Assembly (NCBI RefSeq): GCF_003319185.1
Contig: NZ_QOHJ01000001.1
Span: 806,001 to 870,000 of the forward strand
Reading direction: 5' to 3'
Length of the DNA: 64,000 nt
Origin: Blastococcus sp. TF02A-30
GTDB taxonomy: Bacteria; Actinomycetota; Actinomycetes; Mycobacteriales; Geodermatophilaceae
Shown: in pieces, positions 36,480 to 48,074 of the stretch
Numbering within the stretch: the stretch's first letter is position 1
How the letters are laid out: each line of letters starts with the position of its first letter
Position numbers and translations under genes: made by a program
Notes under the pieces: model-generated
Database searches by the model: none
Told to the model about the DNA's origin: nothing
Seen by the model: only the letters and a program-made list of their open reading frames with translations

Positions 36480-37814
36480 GTGAGCGACGTATGGCTCAAC
36501 ATCGTCATGGTCGTCGTCTTCGTGATGATCGGCGGTGCCTTCGCCGGCGCGGAGATCGCCCTGGTCTCCCTGCGCGAGTCCCAGGTGCGCGCCATGGCCG
36601 AGCAGGGCCGCCGGGGGCTGGCGGTCCAGAGGCTGCTCAAGGACCCCAACCAGTTCCTCGCCGCCGTCCAGGTCGGCGTCACCCTCGCCGGCTTCTTCTC
36701 CGCGGCCTTCGGTGCGAGCACGCTCTCCCAGCCGCTGGCCGACTGGCTGCAGACGCGGGGGATGAGCGAGGGGCTGTCCGGCACGCTGGCGCTGGTCCTG
36801 GTCACGATCGCGATCAGCTACGTCTCGCTGGTCGTCGGCGAGCTGACGCCCAAGCGGCTGGCCCTGCAGCGGGCCGAGGGCTTCTCGCTCATCGTCGCCG
36901 CGCCGCTCAACGCGATCGCCAAGCTCTCCCGGCCGGTCATCTGGCTGCTGTCGAAGTCCACCAACGGCCTGGTGCGGCTGCTCGGCGGTGACCCGAAGGC
37001 CAGCGGTGAGTCGATCAGCCAGGAGGAGCTGCGCGACCTCGTGGCCGCGCACGAGTCGCTGAGCAGCGACGAGCGCCGGCTGATCGACGAGGTGTTCCGC
37101 GCCGGCGAGCGGGAGGTGCGCGAGGTGATGACGCCCCGCACCGAGGTCGGCTTCCTCGACGCCTCGATGACCGCCAGCCGGGCGGCCAAGCTGGTCGCGG
37201 ACTCGAACTGGTCGCGCTTCCCGGTGTCCGGCCGCGACGAGGACGACGTCGTCGGCTTCGTGCACGTGCGCGACCTGTTCCTCCCCAGCCACCCGGCCGG
37301 CCGCGCCGCGACCGTCGGGGACCTGGCCCGCGAGGTCAAGCGGCTCCCCGGCACCGCCGCCGTGCTGACCGCGCTGTCCGAGATGCGCCGGGAGAACCAG
37401 CACCTGGCCATCGTCGTGGACGAGTACGGCGGCACCGACGGCATCGTGACCCTCGAGGACCTCATCGAGGAGGTCATCGGGGAGATCTACGACGAGTACG
37501 ACGCCGAGGTCGAGCCCGAGTCCCGTCCCGCGCCCGACGCCCCGCGCGAGGTCGACGGGCTGCTCAACCTCGACGACTTCACCGAGTCCACCGGGCTGGA
37601 GCTGCCCGAGGGCCCCTACGAGACCGCCGCCGGTTTCGTGCTGGCCGAGCTCGGCCGGCTCCCCGAGGTCGGCGACTCGATCGAGGTCGAGGGCCGGCCC
37701 ATCACCGTGCTCGAGCTCGACGGGCGCCGGATCGCACGGCTCCGGGTCGACCCGCCGCCGACGTCGGCCGCGGAGGACGGCGCGGACGAGGACGGCGAGG
37801 CGGCGACCACCTAG
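36480..37814 (+). CDS. CNNM/CorC-type hemolysin family protein with CBS pair
   Basis: A 444-residue membrane protein. The N-terminal DUF21/CNNM domain with about four membrane segments begins SDVWLNIVMVVVFVMIGGAFAGAEIALVSLRESQ and includes GELTPKRLALQRAE. Two CBS domains cover about residues 215-340 (REVMTPRTEVGFLD, VVDEYGGTDGIVTLEDLIEEVIGEI). The C-terminal CorC_HlyC domain is LPEGPYETAAGFVLAELGRLPEVGD. Such proteins are linked to magnesium and cobalt efflux; the hemolysin name is historical. GTG 36480 follows GAGGAG. Its stop overlaps the galE stop by two bases. Confidence 0.93.
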   Translation: MSDVWLNIVMVVVFVMIGGAFAGAEIALVSLRESQVRAMAEQGRRGLAVQRLLKDPNQFLAAVQVGVTLAGFFSAAFGASTLSQPLADWLQTRGMSEGLSGTLALVLVTIAISYVSLVVGELTPKRLALQRAEGFSLIVAAPLNAIAKLSRPVIWLLSKSTNGLVRLLGGDPKASGESISQEELRDLVAAHESLSSDERRLIDEVFRAGEREVREVMTPRTEVGFLDASMTASRAAKLVADSNWSRFPVSGRDEDDVVGFVHVRDLFLPSHPAGRAATVGDLAREVKRLPGTAAVLTALSEMRRENQHLAIVVDEYGGTDGIVTLEDLIEEVIGEIYDEYDAEVEPESRPAPDAPREVDGLLNLDDFTESTGLELPEGPYETAAGFVLAELGRLPEVGDSIEVEGRPITVLELDGRRIARLRVDPPPTSAAEDGADEDGEAATT

Positions 37815-38764
37815 CGGGACCGCGCGACCTCCCAGGCGTCGCGCACGATGCCGACCAGGTCGGTGTGCCGCGACGTCCAGCCGAGGTCGGCGCGGATGCG
37901 GTCGCTGGAGGCCACCAGCTGCGCCGGGTCACCCGGGCGGCGGTCGCCGTCGACCGTCGGGATCTCGTGCCCGGTCACCTCACGGGCGGCGTCGACCACC
38001 TCCTGCACCGAGAAGCCGCGGCCGTTGCCGAGGTTGTAGATCCGGTGCTCGCCGTCCGCCGGGGCCGGCAGGGCCAGCAGGTGGGCGTCGGAGAGGTCCT
38101 CGACGTGCACGTAGTCGCGGATGCAGGTGCCGTCCGGCGTCGGGTAGTCGCGGCCGTAGACGGTGAGCGACTGGCGCTGCCCCGCCGCGACCTGCAGCGC
38201 GAGCGGGATGAGGTGCGTCTCGGTGGCGTGCCGCTCGCCGAGCCCGAACGCGGCGCCGGCCACGTTGAAGTAGCGCAGGCTCACCGCGGCGAACCCGTGG
38301 GCCACGGCGTAGGAGGTCAGCATGTGGTCGACGGCGAGCTTGGAGGCGCCGTAGGTGTTCGTCGGGCGGGTGGGGGAGTCCTCGCGGATGGGGACGACGT
38401 CGGGCTCCCCGTACGTCGCGGCCGTGGAGGAGAAGACGATCCGCCGGCAGCCGGCCGCCCGCATCGCCTCCAGCAGCGCCAGCGACCCACCGACGTTCGT
38501 GTGCCAGTAGTCCTCGGGCTGCTGCTGCGAGACACCGACCAGCGACTTCGCCGCGAAGTGCAGCACCGCGTCCGGCCGGACCTCGGCGAGCACGGGAGCC
38601 GAGTCGTGCAGCGAGACCTCCGCCAGGGTGGCGCCCGACGGCACCGCGTCGGCGTGCCCGGTGGAGAGGTCGTCGAGCACGGTGACGTCGTGACCGCCGG
38701 CCAGCAGGGCGGCCGTCACTACGCTGCCGATGTAGCCGGCCCCACCGGCGACCAGAACGCGCAT
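37811..38764 (-). CDS. galE: UDP-glucose 4-epimerase
   Basis: Interconverts UDP-glucose and UDP-galactose for cell-wall and exopolysaccharide sugars. The 317-residue extended SDR has the NAD loop GGAGYIGS, HFAAKSLVGVS and the catalytic Ser-Tyr-Lys (FSSTAATYGEPD; YGASKLAVDHML). RYFNVAGA, GTCIRDYVHVEDL and YNLGNGRGFSVQEV follow. The ATG at 38762-38764 is preceded by TAGGGT and six bases. The tail overlaps the CNNM stop on the opposite strand. Confidence 0.95.
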   Translation of the reverse strand: MRVLVAGGAGYIGSVVTAALLAGGHDVTVLDDLSTGHADAVPSGATLAEVSLHDSAPVLAEVRPDAVLHFAAKSLVGVSQQQPEDYWHTNVGGSLALLEAMRAAGCRRIVFSSTAATYGEPDVVPIREDSPTRPTNTYGASKLAVDHMLTSYAVAHGFAAVSLRYFNVAGAAFGLGERHATETHLIPLALQVAAGQRQSLTVYGRDYPTPDGTCIRDYVHVEDLSDAHLLALPAPADGEHRIYNLGNGRGFSVQEVVDAAREVTGHEIPTVDGDRRPGDPAQLVASSDRIRADLGWTSRHTDLVGIVRDAWEVARSR

Positions 38765-38770
38765 ACCGCC

Positions 38771-38776
38771 ACCCTA
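38771..38776 (-). promoter_or_regulatory. Candidate -10 (TAGGGT) for leaderless galE
   Basis: On the minus strand TAGGGT is followed by six bases and the ATG. Confidence 0.5.
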
Positions 38777-38805
38777 GGGGTGGCGCGGAGGAGGTCCGAG
38801 GTTCC

Positions 38806-41547
<2,742 letters not shown>

Positions 41548-41564
41548 GGCCCCAGACTCGGGCG

Positions 41565-42494
41565 GTGCGCGCGTGGACGGCCCGGGTCTGGTCGGCGGTG
41601 GAACGGGGGATCACCGACCTGCGCCGCCGCTGGCGGTGGTTCGACCACCTGGCCCGCGCCGGCGGTCGCTACCAGCGCAGCCAGGGCGACCTGCTGGCCG
41701 CCGCCGTCACCTACTTCGCCTTCCTCGGCCTGTTCCCGGTCCTGCTGCTCGTCGCGTCCGTCGTCGGCCTGTTCCTTGCGGGTGACGCGCTCCTGCAGCA
41801 GGAGTTGTACGACTCGATCCGCGAGGCGTTCCCCGGGAGCCTGGGGAGGCGGCTGGCCGAGCAGCTGGACGACGCCATCGACTCCGCGGGGGTCGTCGGG
41901 CTGATCGGCCTGGTGGGCTTCGTCTACGCCGGGCTGCGCACCATCGACAAGCTGCGCATCGGCATGGAGCAGATCTGGAAGGGCCGGGTCGACGAGCCCG
42001 ATGTCCTGCGCGACAACATCGCCGACGTCGTGGCGCTGGTGGCGCTCGGTGCTGTCGGCCTGCTCAGCCTCGGCCTGACCGGGGCGGCCACCCAGGCCAC
42101 CTCGCACGTGCTCGACTGGCTGGGGCTGGCCGATGAGCCCGGCTACGGGCTGCTCACCTGGGTGGTGGGCGTCGCGCTGGCGATCGGGGCCGACGTGGTC
42201 GTCTTCCTGTGGCTGCTGCGGGTGGTGCCCTCGGTGTCCCACCCGCTGCGCGCGCTGCTGCTGGGTGCGCTGTTCGGCGCGGCCGGCTTCGAGGTGCTCA
42301 AGCTGGTCGGCGGCTACTACCTGGCGCTGATCTCCGACAGCGTCACGGCCTCGGCGTTCGGCGGCGCCGTCGGGCTGCTCGTCTGGATCAACGTGGTGGC
42401 GCGGTTCGCCTTCTTCACCGCCGCGTGGACGGCGACCCTGCGGCGGTTCGACGCCGCGCCCACCGCCGCCGCGCCAGAGCCGCTCCCGCGATGA
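41565..42494 (+). CDS. YihY/BrkB family inner membrane protein
   Basis: A 309-residue protein with six hydrophobic spans. It has the family pattern GDLLAAAVTYFAFLGLFPVLLLVAS near the N-terminus, followed by GLIGLVGFVYAGLRTIDKLRIGMEQIW, and AFGGAVGLLVWINVVARFAFFTAAWTA at the end. The family was once annotated as ribonuclease BN, but it is a membrane protein of unknown transport or virulence-related role. GTG 41565 is the best start, 17 bases after the previous stop. The last 80 bases overlap the 3' end of the convergent carboxypeptidase gene. Confidence 0.87.
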   Translation: MRAWTARVWSAVERGITDLRRRWRWFDHLARAGGRYQRSQGDLLAAAVTYFAFLGLFPVLLLVASVVGLFLAGDALLQQELYDSIREAFPGSLGRRLAEQLDDAIDSAGVVGLIGLVGFVYAGLRTIDKLRIGMEQIWKGRVDEPDVLRDNIADVVALVALGAVGLLSLGLTGAATQATSHVLDWLGLADEPGYGLLTWVVGVALAIGADVVVFLWLLRVVPSVSHPLRALLLGALFGAAGFEVLKLVGGYYLALISDSVTASAFGGAVGLLVWINVVARFAFFTAAWTATLRRFDAAPTAAAPEPLPR

Positions 42495-43641
42495 CGACGG
42501 CGCCGCCGGCCAGCCCGGCCAGCAGCGGTGCCGCCCCGTCGTCGTCCTCGGCGGTCGCGGCGGGAGCCGCATCCGGGGTGGGCGCAGCGGACGGCGCGGG
42601 CGCCGGCGTCGACGCGGCGAGGTCGCCGGGGCGCACCAGCCGGCCCACCTCCCGCGCGGAGGCCGGCACGGTGAAGCCCCAGTCGAGCAGCAGCCGCGCC
42701 TGGTCGGCGGCCCGCAGCGGCTCGTTCTCGGTGTCGAGGACGCTGACCACCAGGCGGCGGCCGTCGCGCTCGGCTCCGGTGACGAAGGCGTGCCGGGCGG
42801 CGTCGGTGAAGCCGGTCTTGCCGCCCAGCGTGCCGGGGTAGCCGGCCAGCGGGTTCTGGTTCTGGATCTGGAAGCCGGGAGCGCGGCCGGGCACCTCGGG
42901 GATCTGCGCGGTGGGCGTGGTGAGGACCTCGGCGGTGAGCGGGTCCTCGACGAGGGCGCGGAAGAACAGGGCCAGGTCGTAGGGGGAGGTCGACTGCCCG
43001 GCGACGTCCAGCCCCGACGGGTGGCCGACGACGGTGTCGTAGGCGCCCAGCGACTCGGCGGTGCTCGTCATCGCGGCGACCACGGCGTCGGTCCCGCCGG
43101 CGGCACGCGTCAGCGCCGTGGCCGCATCGTTGCCCGACTGCAGGATCAGCGCCCGGAGGAGCAGCGGTACCGGGTACTCGCCGCCGGTGACCAGCCCGAC
43201 CCGGCTGCCCTCCACCTGCTCCTCCTCGGCGGTGCCGACGACGACGGCGGCCGGGTCCAGCCGGTGCGCCAGGGTGAGCAGGGTCAGCGTCTTGAGCGTG
43301 CTGGCGGGGTAGTAGCGGCCGTGCGGGTCGCGGGCGGCCAGCACCGCCCCGCTGCCGGCGTCGGCGACGAGCCAGCCGGAGGCGGCGAGCCCGTCCGGCA
43401 GCGGTGGCGCGCCGGCGGCCACCACCTGGCCCCGGGTGCCCAGCCGCTCGCCGCCGACGGTGCTGCCGTCCGGCGCCGACCCCTGCGGCGGGGGCGCGGT
43501 CCGCGGCGCGGTGGGGGTGGGTGCTCCGGGATCCGCGGTCGGCCGGGGCTGCTCGGCGTGCGCGCCGGTGGCGGGCAGGACGACGACGCACCCGACCAGC
43601 GCCGCCGTCAGCAGGGCGCGCACCCGGCGCCGTCGTCCCAT
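42415..43641 (-). CDS. D-alanyl-D-alanine carboxypeptidase (S11, low-molecular-weight PBP)
   Basis: Trims peptidoglycan pentapeptides. It has 408 residues with a signal peptide (GRRRRVRALLTAALVGCVVVLPATGAHA). A P/T-rich linker follows. The penicillin-binding domain has YYPASTLKTLTLL (SxxK), LILQSGNDAATAL (SGN) and GGKTGFTDAARHAF (KTG), so the active site is complete. A C-terminal A/P tract and one membrane span (LLAGLAGGAVVIAGAALA) with a basic tail anchor it. The ATG at 43639-43641 begins the signal peptide. Confidence 0.93.
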   Translation of the reverse strand: MGRRRRVRALLTAALVGCVVVLPATGAHAEQPRPTADPGAPTPTAPRTAPPPQGSAPDGSTVGGERLGTRGQVVAAGAPPLPDGLAASGWLVADAGSGAVLAARDPHGRYYPASTLKTLTLLTLAHRLDPAAVVVGTAEEEQVEGSRVGLVTGGEYPVPLLLRALILQSGNDAATALTRAAGGTDAVVAAMTSTAESLGAYDTVVGHPSGLDVAGQSTSPYDLALFFRALVEDPLTAEVLTTPTAQIPEVPGRAPGFQIQNQNPLAGYPGTLGGKTGFTDAARHAFVTGAERDGRRLVVSVLDTENEPLRAADQARLLLDWGFTVPASAREVGRLVRPGDLAASTPAPAPSAAPTPDAAPAATAEDDDGAAPLLAGLAGGAVVIAGAALARRRWARRRTAAGSPSTRR

Positions 43642-43836
43642 GGCTGGCGAACCTAGGCCTCCGGGGGTGACGCCGCCGCCCCGGAGCGCCGTCCCGCGTG
43701 ACGCAGGACACCCACCCGTCACCCGTCCGGACGGCGGCGCCGCGGTGTTCGCAACGATCGTGTCTCAGTCCATGCCGGGGCTGGTGGCCCCGCGCGAGGG
43801 CGCGGTTAGCGTGCTTCGCGTCGTGTGTCGCCGCGT

Positions 43837-43852
43837 ACCGGACCGGTCCGGT
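43837..43852. promoter_or_regulatory. Perfect 16-bp palindrome ahead of the nucleoside transporter operon
   Basis: ACCGGACCGGTCCGGT equals its own reverse complement. It lies 73 bases before the lipoprotein start and 27-40 bases after a TTAGCGT stretch that could be part of a promoter. It is a good operator candidate for repression of nucleoside uptake. Confidence 0.5.
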
Positions 43853-43924
43853 GGTGCACGGGAGGAATTCCACCGGGACGCGCTGGCCCCCGGGCCGGCC
43901 CGTCCCCCCAGAGAGGAGATCGTC

Positions 43925-44983
43925 TTGCGCCGAGCGCGGATGACGAAGGCCGCGGCGCTGCTGCTGGCCGGCGGCCTGGCCCTGTCGGCCTGCGCCAGCG
44001 ACGAGGAGCCGAGCGGCTCCGCCGGCGGCGACGGCGGCGGCAGCAGTGACGAGCTCAAGGTCGGTGTCGCGTACGACACCGGCGGTCGTGGTGACCGCTC
44101 GTTCAACGACTCGGCGATCGCCGGCGTCGAGGCCGCGATCGCGGAGCACGGCGGTGAGGTCCGCGACCTCTCCCCGAACTCCGACGCGTCCAACCGGGCC
44201 GACCTGCTGACCCAGCTGGCCGACGAGGGCTACAACCCCGTCATCGCCGTCGGGTTCGCCTACGGCGACATCATCGGTGACGTGGCCGAGCAGTACCCGG
44301 ACACCACCTTCGCCATCGTCGACTCGTCGGTGGCCGAGCTGGGCCAGGACAACCTGGTCGGCCTGCTGTTCGCCGAGGAGCAGGGCTCCTTCCTGGCCGG
44401 CGTCGCGGCGGCCACCAAGACGACGACCGACCACGTCGGGTTCGTCGGTGGCGTCGAGACCCCGCTGATCCAGAAGTTCGAGGCCGGCTTCGTGGCCGGT
44501 GCCCAGGCGGTCAAGCCCGAGATCGTGATCGACCGGCAGTACATCTCGCCGGCCGGTGACTTCTCCGGCTTCAACGACCCGGCCCGCGGTCAGATCGTGG
44601 CCCAGGGCATGTTCGACGCCGGCGCCGACGTGGTCTACCACGCGGCGGGCGGCTCGGGCATCGGCGTGTTCCAGGCGGCTGCCGCGTCGAACGGTCGCGC
44701 CATCGGCGTCGACTCCGACCAGTACAACACCGTGGACGACCCGGCCCTCCAGGCCGTGATCATGACCTCGATGCTGAAGCGGGTCGACAACGCCGTCCAG
44801 GAGTTCCTGGACAGCTTCGTCGAGGGCAACGTCCAGGGCGGCGAGGACGTCGTCTACGACCTCGAGTCCGAGGGCGTCGGCCTGTCCACCACCGGTGGGT
44901 TCATCGACGACATCCAGGACCAGATCGACCAGTACCGCCAGCAGATCGTGGACGGCGAGATCGAGGTCCCGACCACCCCGTGA
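43925..44983 (+). CDS. BMP family nucleoside-binding lipoprotein
   Basis: Substrate-binding protein of a nucleoside ABC importer (BmpA/PnrA-like). The 352 residues start with a lipoprotein signal AAALLLAGGLALSACAS; the lipobox LSAC is followed by an S/G/E-rich linker. The BMP domain has VGVAYDTGGRGDRSFNDSAI, GYNPVIAVGFAYGD, ATKTTTDHVGFVGGVE and YHAAGGSGIGVFQAA. TTG 43925 is chosen because GAGAGGAG ends six to seven bases upstream; ATG 43940 is an alternative. ATPase and permease genes follow. Confidence 0.92.
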   Translation: MRRARMTKAAALLLAGGLALSACASDEEPSGSAGGDGGGSSDELKVGVAYDTGGRGDRSFNDSAIAGVEAAIAEHGGEVRDLSPNSDASNRADLLTQLADEGYNPVIAVGFAYGDIIGDVAEQYPDTTFAIVDSSVAELGQDNLVGLLFAEEQGSFLAGVAAATKTTTDHVGFVGGVETPLIQKFEAGFVAGAQAVKPEIVIDRQYISPAGDFSGFNDPARGQIVAQGMFDAGADVVYHAAGGSGIGVFQAAAASNGRAIGVDSDQYNTVDDPALQAVIMTSMLKRVDNAVQEFLDSFVEGNVQGGEDVVYDLESEGVGLSTTGGFIDDIQDQIDQYRQQIVDGEIEVPTTP

Positions 44984-44985
44984 TG

Positions 44986-45023
44986 CCTGGGCGCGGGCCG
45001 CAGCGGCGGCCCGCGCCCCCAGG
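44986..45023 (+). terminator. Strong hairpin after the lipoprotein gene
   Basis: CCTGGGCGCGGGCCGC pairs with the downstream GCGGCCCGCGCCCCCAGG with a four-base AGCG loop and one bulge. It lies 3 bases after the lipoprotein stop. It could attenuate read-through so that the binding protein is made in excess over the ATPase and permeases. Confidence 0.7.
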
Positions 45024-45237
45024 ACCACCCCCTCGGCGGGCTCGGGCGCACGTCGCCCGGGCCCGCCGTCGTGGTCCCGACCACCCGCGACCGGGTGACG
45101 ACGACCCCCCAGGGTCCCGTGCGACCCCGAGGTGCGACATCATGCGGCGAGCCCGCGGTCGACCCCGCCGAGGCCCACTCAGACAGCAGAACGTGCACCG
45201 CGCACCCCGTGGTGGCACACGAGGGAGAGGCCGACCC

Positions 45238-46872
45238 ATGGCCGCAACAGCAGGGACCGGCGCGTCCGGGGCCGGCTCCGTCGAGGGAGCCCCGGCGGGT
45301 ACCGCCCCCTACGCGGTGGAGCTGCGTGGGATCACCAAGCGCTTCCCCGGCGTCGTCGCCAACAAGGACATCGAGCTCAGGGTCCGCCGCGGCGAGGTGC
45401 ACGCCATCGTCGGCGAGAACGGCGCCGGCAAGTCCACCCTGATGAAGACGCTCTACGGCATGCACCGGCCGGACGAGGGCTCGATCCTGGTCGACGGCCG
45501 CGAGGTGCACTTCAAGAGCCCGGCCGACGCCATCGAGGCCGGGATCGGCATGGTCCACCAGCACTTCATGCTGGCGGACAACTTCACCGTCCTCGAGAAC
45601 ATCGTCCTGGGCAGCGAGCCGACGAAGGGGGGCCGGCTCGACCGCGCCGAGGCCCGCCGCCGGATCCGCGACATCTCCGCGCGCTACGCGCTCGACCTCG
45701 ACCCCGACGACCTGGTGGAGGACCTCGGCGTCGGTGCCCGCCAGCGGGTCGAGATCGCCAAGGTGCTCTACCGCGGGGCGACGATCCTCATCCTCGACGA
45801 GCCCACCGCCGTGCTGGTGCCGCACGAGGTCGACGAGCTCTTCGGCAACCTCCGGCAGCTGACCGCCGAAGGCCTCACCGTCATCTTCATCTCGCACAAG
45901 CTCGACGAGGTCCGCCGCGTCTGCGACGCGATCACCGTCATCCGGCGCGGCACCACGGTGGGCGAGGCCGATCCGCGCACGACGACGGTGCGCCAGCTCG
46001 CCGAGATGATGGTGGGGGCGGAGCTACCCTCGCCCGAGACCCGCACCTCGACCGTCCGCGACGAGCCGGTCCTGGTCCTGGAGGACCTCACCGTCCTGAC
46101 ACCCGAGGGGCGCGCGCTCGTCGACCACGTCGCCCTGACCGTCCGGGCCGGCGAGGTCGTCGGGCTGGCCGGCGTCGAGGGCAACGGGCAGGCCGAGCTC
46201 GTGGACGCGATCATGGGGCTGCGCCCGCTCGCCTCCGGCACCGTGCGGCTCGACGGCGGCGTGACCGGCGACGGCAGCGCCGACCGGGGCGGTCCCGCGC
46301 TCGAGGACATCACCGCGTGGAGCACGCGCGCCCGTCGCGAGGCCGGCCTCGGCTTCATCCCCGAGGACCGGCACCGCCAGGGCATGCTCCTGGACGCGCC
46401 GCTCTGGGAGAACCGGATCCTCGGCCACCAGACCCGCCCGCCGGCGGCCAAGGGCCTGTTCATCGACCGCCGGGCGGCCCGGACCGACACCGAGCGGATC
46501 ATGCGCGAGTACGACGTCCGAGCGCCGGGGCCGGACACGCTCGCCGTCGCTCTGTCCGGCGGCAACCAGCAGAAGCTGATCGTCGGGCGGGAGATGAGCT
46601 CGAACCCGCGCCTGCTCATCGCAGCGCACCCCACCCGCGGCGTGGACATCGGCGCCCAGGCCGCCATCTGGGAACTGCTCAAGGACGCCCGAGCCGAAGG
46701 GATGGGGATCCTGCTGATCTCCGCGGACCTGGACGAGCTGATCGGCTTGTCGGACACGCTGAAGGTGATGCTCCGGGGCCGGCTCGTCGCCACCCTGGAC
46801 CCGGCTGGGGTCACCCCCGAGGAGCTCGGCGGCTACATGACCGGCGCGCGGACCGCGGAAGGTGCCGCGTGA
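45238..46872 (+). CDS. Nucleoside ABC transporter ATP-binding protein (double domain)
   Basis: A 544-residue CUT2/nucleoside-type ATPase with two fused nucleotide-binding domains. The first has an intact Walker A GENGAGKST, a Q-loop and Walker B TILILDEPTAVL, but a degenerate signature VGARQRVEI. The second has a degenerate P-loop GVEGNGQAELV yet a good signature LSGGNQQKLIVGREM. This asymmetry is typical of the family, including the BmpA-linked importers. The ATG at 45238 follows GGGAGAGG. The stop overlaps the first permease start (GTGA). Confidence 0.93.
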   Translation: MAATAGTGASGAGSVEGAPAGTAPYAVELRGITKRFPGVVANKDIELRVRRGEVHAIVGENGAGKSTLMKTLYGMHRPDEGSILVDGREVHFKSPADAIEAGIGMVHQHFMLADNFTVLENIVLGSEPTKGGRLDRAEARRRIRDISARYALDLDPDDLVEDLGVGARQRVEIAKVLYRGATILILDEPTAVLVPHEVDELFGNLRQLTAEGLTVIFISHKLDEVRRVCDAITVIRRGTTVGEADPRTTTVRQLAEMMVGAELPSPETRTSTVRDEPVLVLEDLTVLTPEGRALVDHVALTVRAGEVVGLAGVEGNGQAELVDAIMGLRPLASGTVRLDGGVTGDGSADRGGPALEDITAWSTRARREAGLGFIPEDRHRQGMLLDAPLWENRILGHQTRPPAAKGLFIDRRAARTDTERIMREYDVRAPGPDTLAVALSGGNQQKLIVGREMSSNPRLLIAAHPTRGVDIGAQAAIWELLKDARAEGMGILLISADLDELIGLSDTLKVMLRGRLVATLDPAGVTPEELGGYMTGARTAEGAA

Positions 46873-48074
46873 GCGCCCTCCGCCGGATCGGCGTCTCGCT
46901 CTTCGCGCCCGTCCTCGCCGTCGTCGTCGCGCTCGTCATCTCCTCACTGGTGATGGCCGCGCTGCAGGTGAACCCGTTCGCGGTCTACGAGGTCATGCTC
47001 GACTTCGGGGACTCCCCGAGCCAGCAGGTGACCGCGCTCGTGGTCGTCCTCAACCGGGCCATCCCGCTCTTCCTCGCCGGTCTCGCCGTGGCCATCGCCT
47101 TCCGGATGGGCCTGTTCAACATCGGCGTCGAGGGGCAGTACCGGCTGGCCACGATCATCGCCGCCGCCGTCGGGGCCGCGGTCGCGCTCCCCGGGTGGCT
47201 GCACATCCTGCTGATCATCGTGGTGGCCATGAGCGTCGGCGCCATCTGGGCGGCGATCGTCGCGGTGCTCAAGGTGACCCGCGGCGTCAGCGAGGTCATC
47301 AGCTCGATCATGCTCAACTTCATCGCGCTGGGGCTGGCGTCCTACCTGCTCACCGGGCCGTTCCGGGGCAGCGAGGAGGGCGCCTCGATCATCGCGACCG
47401 CCGAGATCCCGGCGTCCGGCCAGCTCGGTGGGCTCAACTCCATCTTCTCCGCGATCGGGCTGGCGAGCCCACCGCGGCAGCTCTACGGCTTCCTGCCGAT
47501 CGCGATCGTCGTGGGCGTCGTGATCGCCGTGCTGCTCAACCGCACCCGCTTCGGGTTCGACCTCAAGGCGTCGGGCCTGTCGCCGTCGGCCGCGACCGCC
47601 AGCGGCGTCGACGCCCGCGGGATGGTCATCAAGACCATGCTGCTCTCGGGTGCGGTCGCCGGCCTCATCGGTCTCCCGGACCTGCTGGGGCAGACGCACC
47701 GCTACACGACCGACTTCACCGCCGGGCTGGGCTTCCTCGGCATCGCGGTGGCGCTGCTGGGCCGGAACAAGCCGGTCGGCATCGCCTTCGGCGCGCTGCT
47801 GTTCGCCTTCCTCGACCGGTCGCTCGTCCCGTTGCAGATCGCCGATTACCCGGCGTCGGTGGTGACGATCATCCAGGGCACGATCGTGCTCGCCGTCGTC
47901 GTCGCCAACGAGCTGGCCCGGCGGATCGCCCGGCGTTCGGCCGAGCGCGGTGGCGCCGCGCCGGCCCCGGCACCCGTCGCCGGTGACGGCGGCACCGGTC
48001 CGGCGTCGCAGGCAGCACCTCCGACCACCCCGCCGTCCGGCGGTACCGACCAGCGGCAGGGGGCCCAGGCGTGA
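46869..48074 (+). CDS. Nucleoside ABC transporter permease 1
   Basis: A 401-residue integral membrane protein of the BPD_transp_2 family with about nine spans. Signature parts are RAIPLFLAGLAVAIAFRMGLFNIGVEGQ, VSEVISSIMLNFIALGLASYLL, ASGVDARGMVIKTMLLSGAVAGLIGLP and GLGFLGIAVALLGRNKPVGI. The C-terminal 45 residues are a P/A/G-rich cytoplasmic tail. The GTG at 46869 is coupled to the ATPase, and the stop overlaps permease 2 by four bases. Confidence 0.92.
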   Translation: MSALRRIGVSLFAPVLAVVVALVISSLVMAALQVNPFAVYEVMLDFGDSPSQQVTALVVVLNRAIPLFLAGLAVAIAFRMGLFNIGVEGQYRLATIIAAAVGAAVALPGWLHILLIIVVAMSVGAIWAAIVAVLKVTRGVSEVISSIMLNFIALGLASYLLTGPFRGSEEGASIIATAEIPASGQLGGLNSIFSAIGLASPPRQLYGFLPIAIVVGVVIAVLLNRTRFGFDLKASGLSPSAATASGVDARGMVIKTMLLSGAVAGLIGLPDLLGQTHRYTTDFTAGLGFLGIAVALLGRNKPVGIAFGALLFAFLDRSLVPLQIADYPASVVTIIQGTIVLAVVVANELARRIARRSAERGGAAPAPAPVAGDGGTGPASQAAPPTTPPSGGTDQRQGAQA

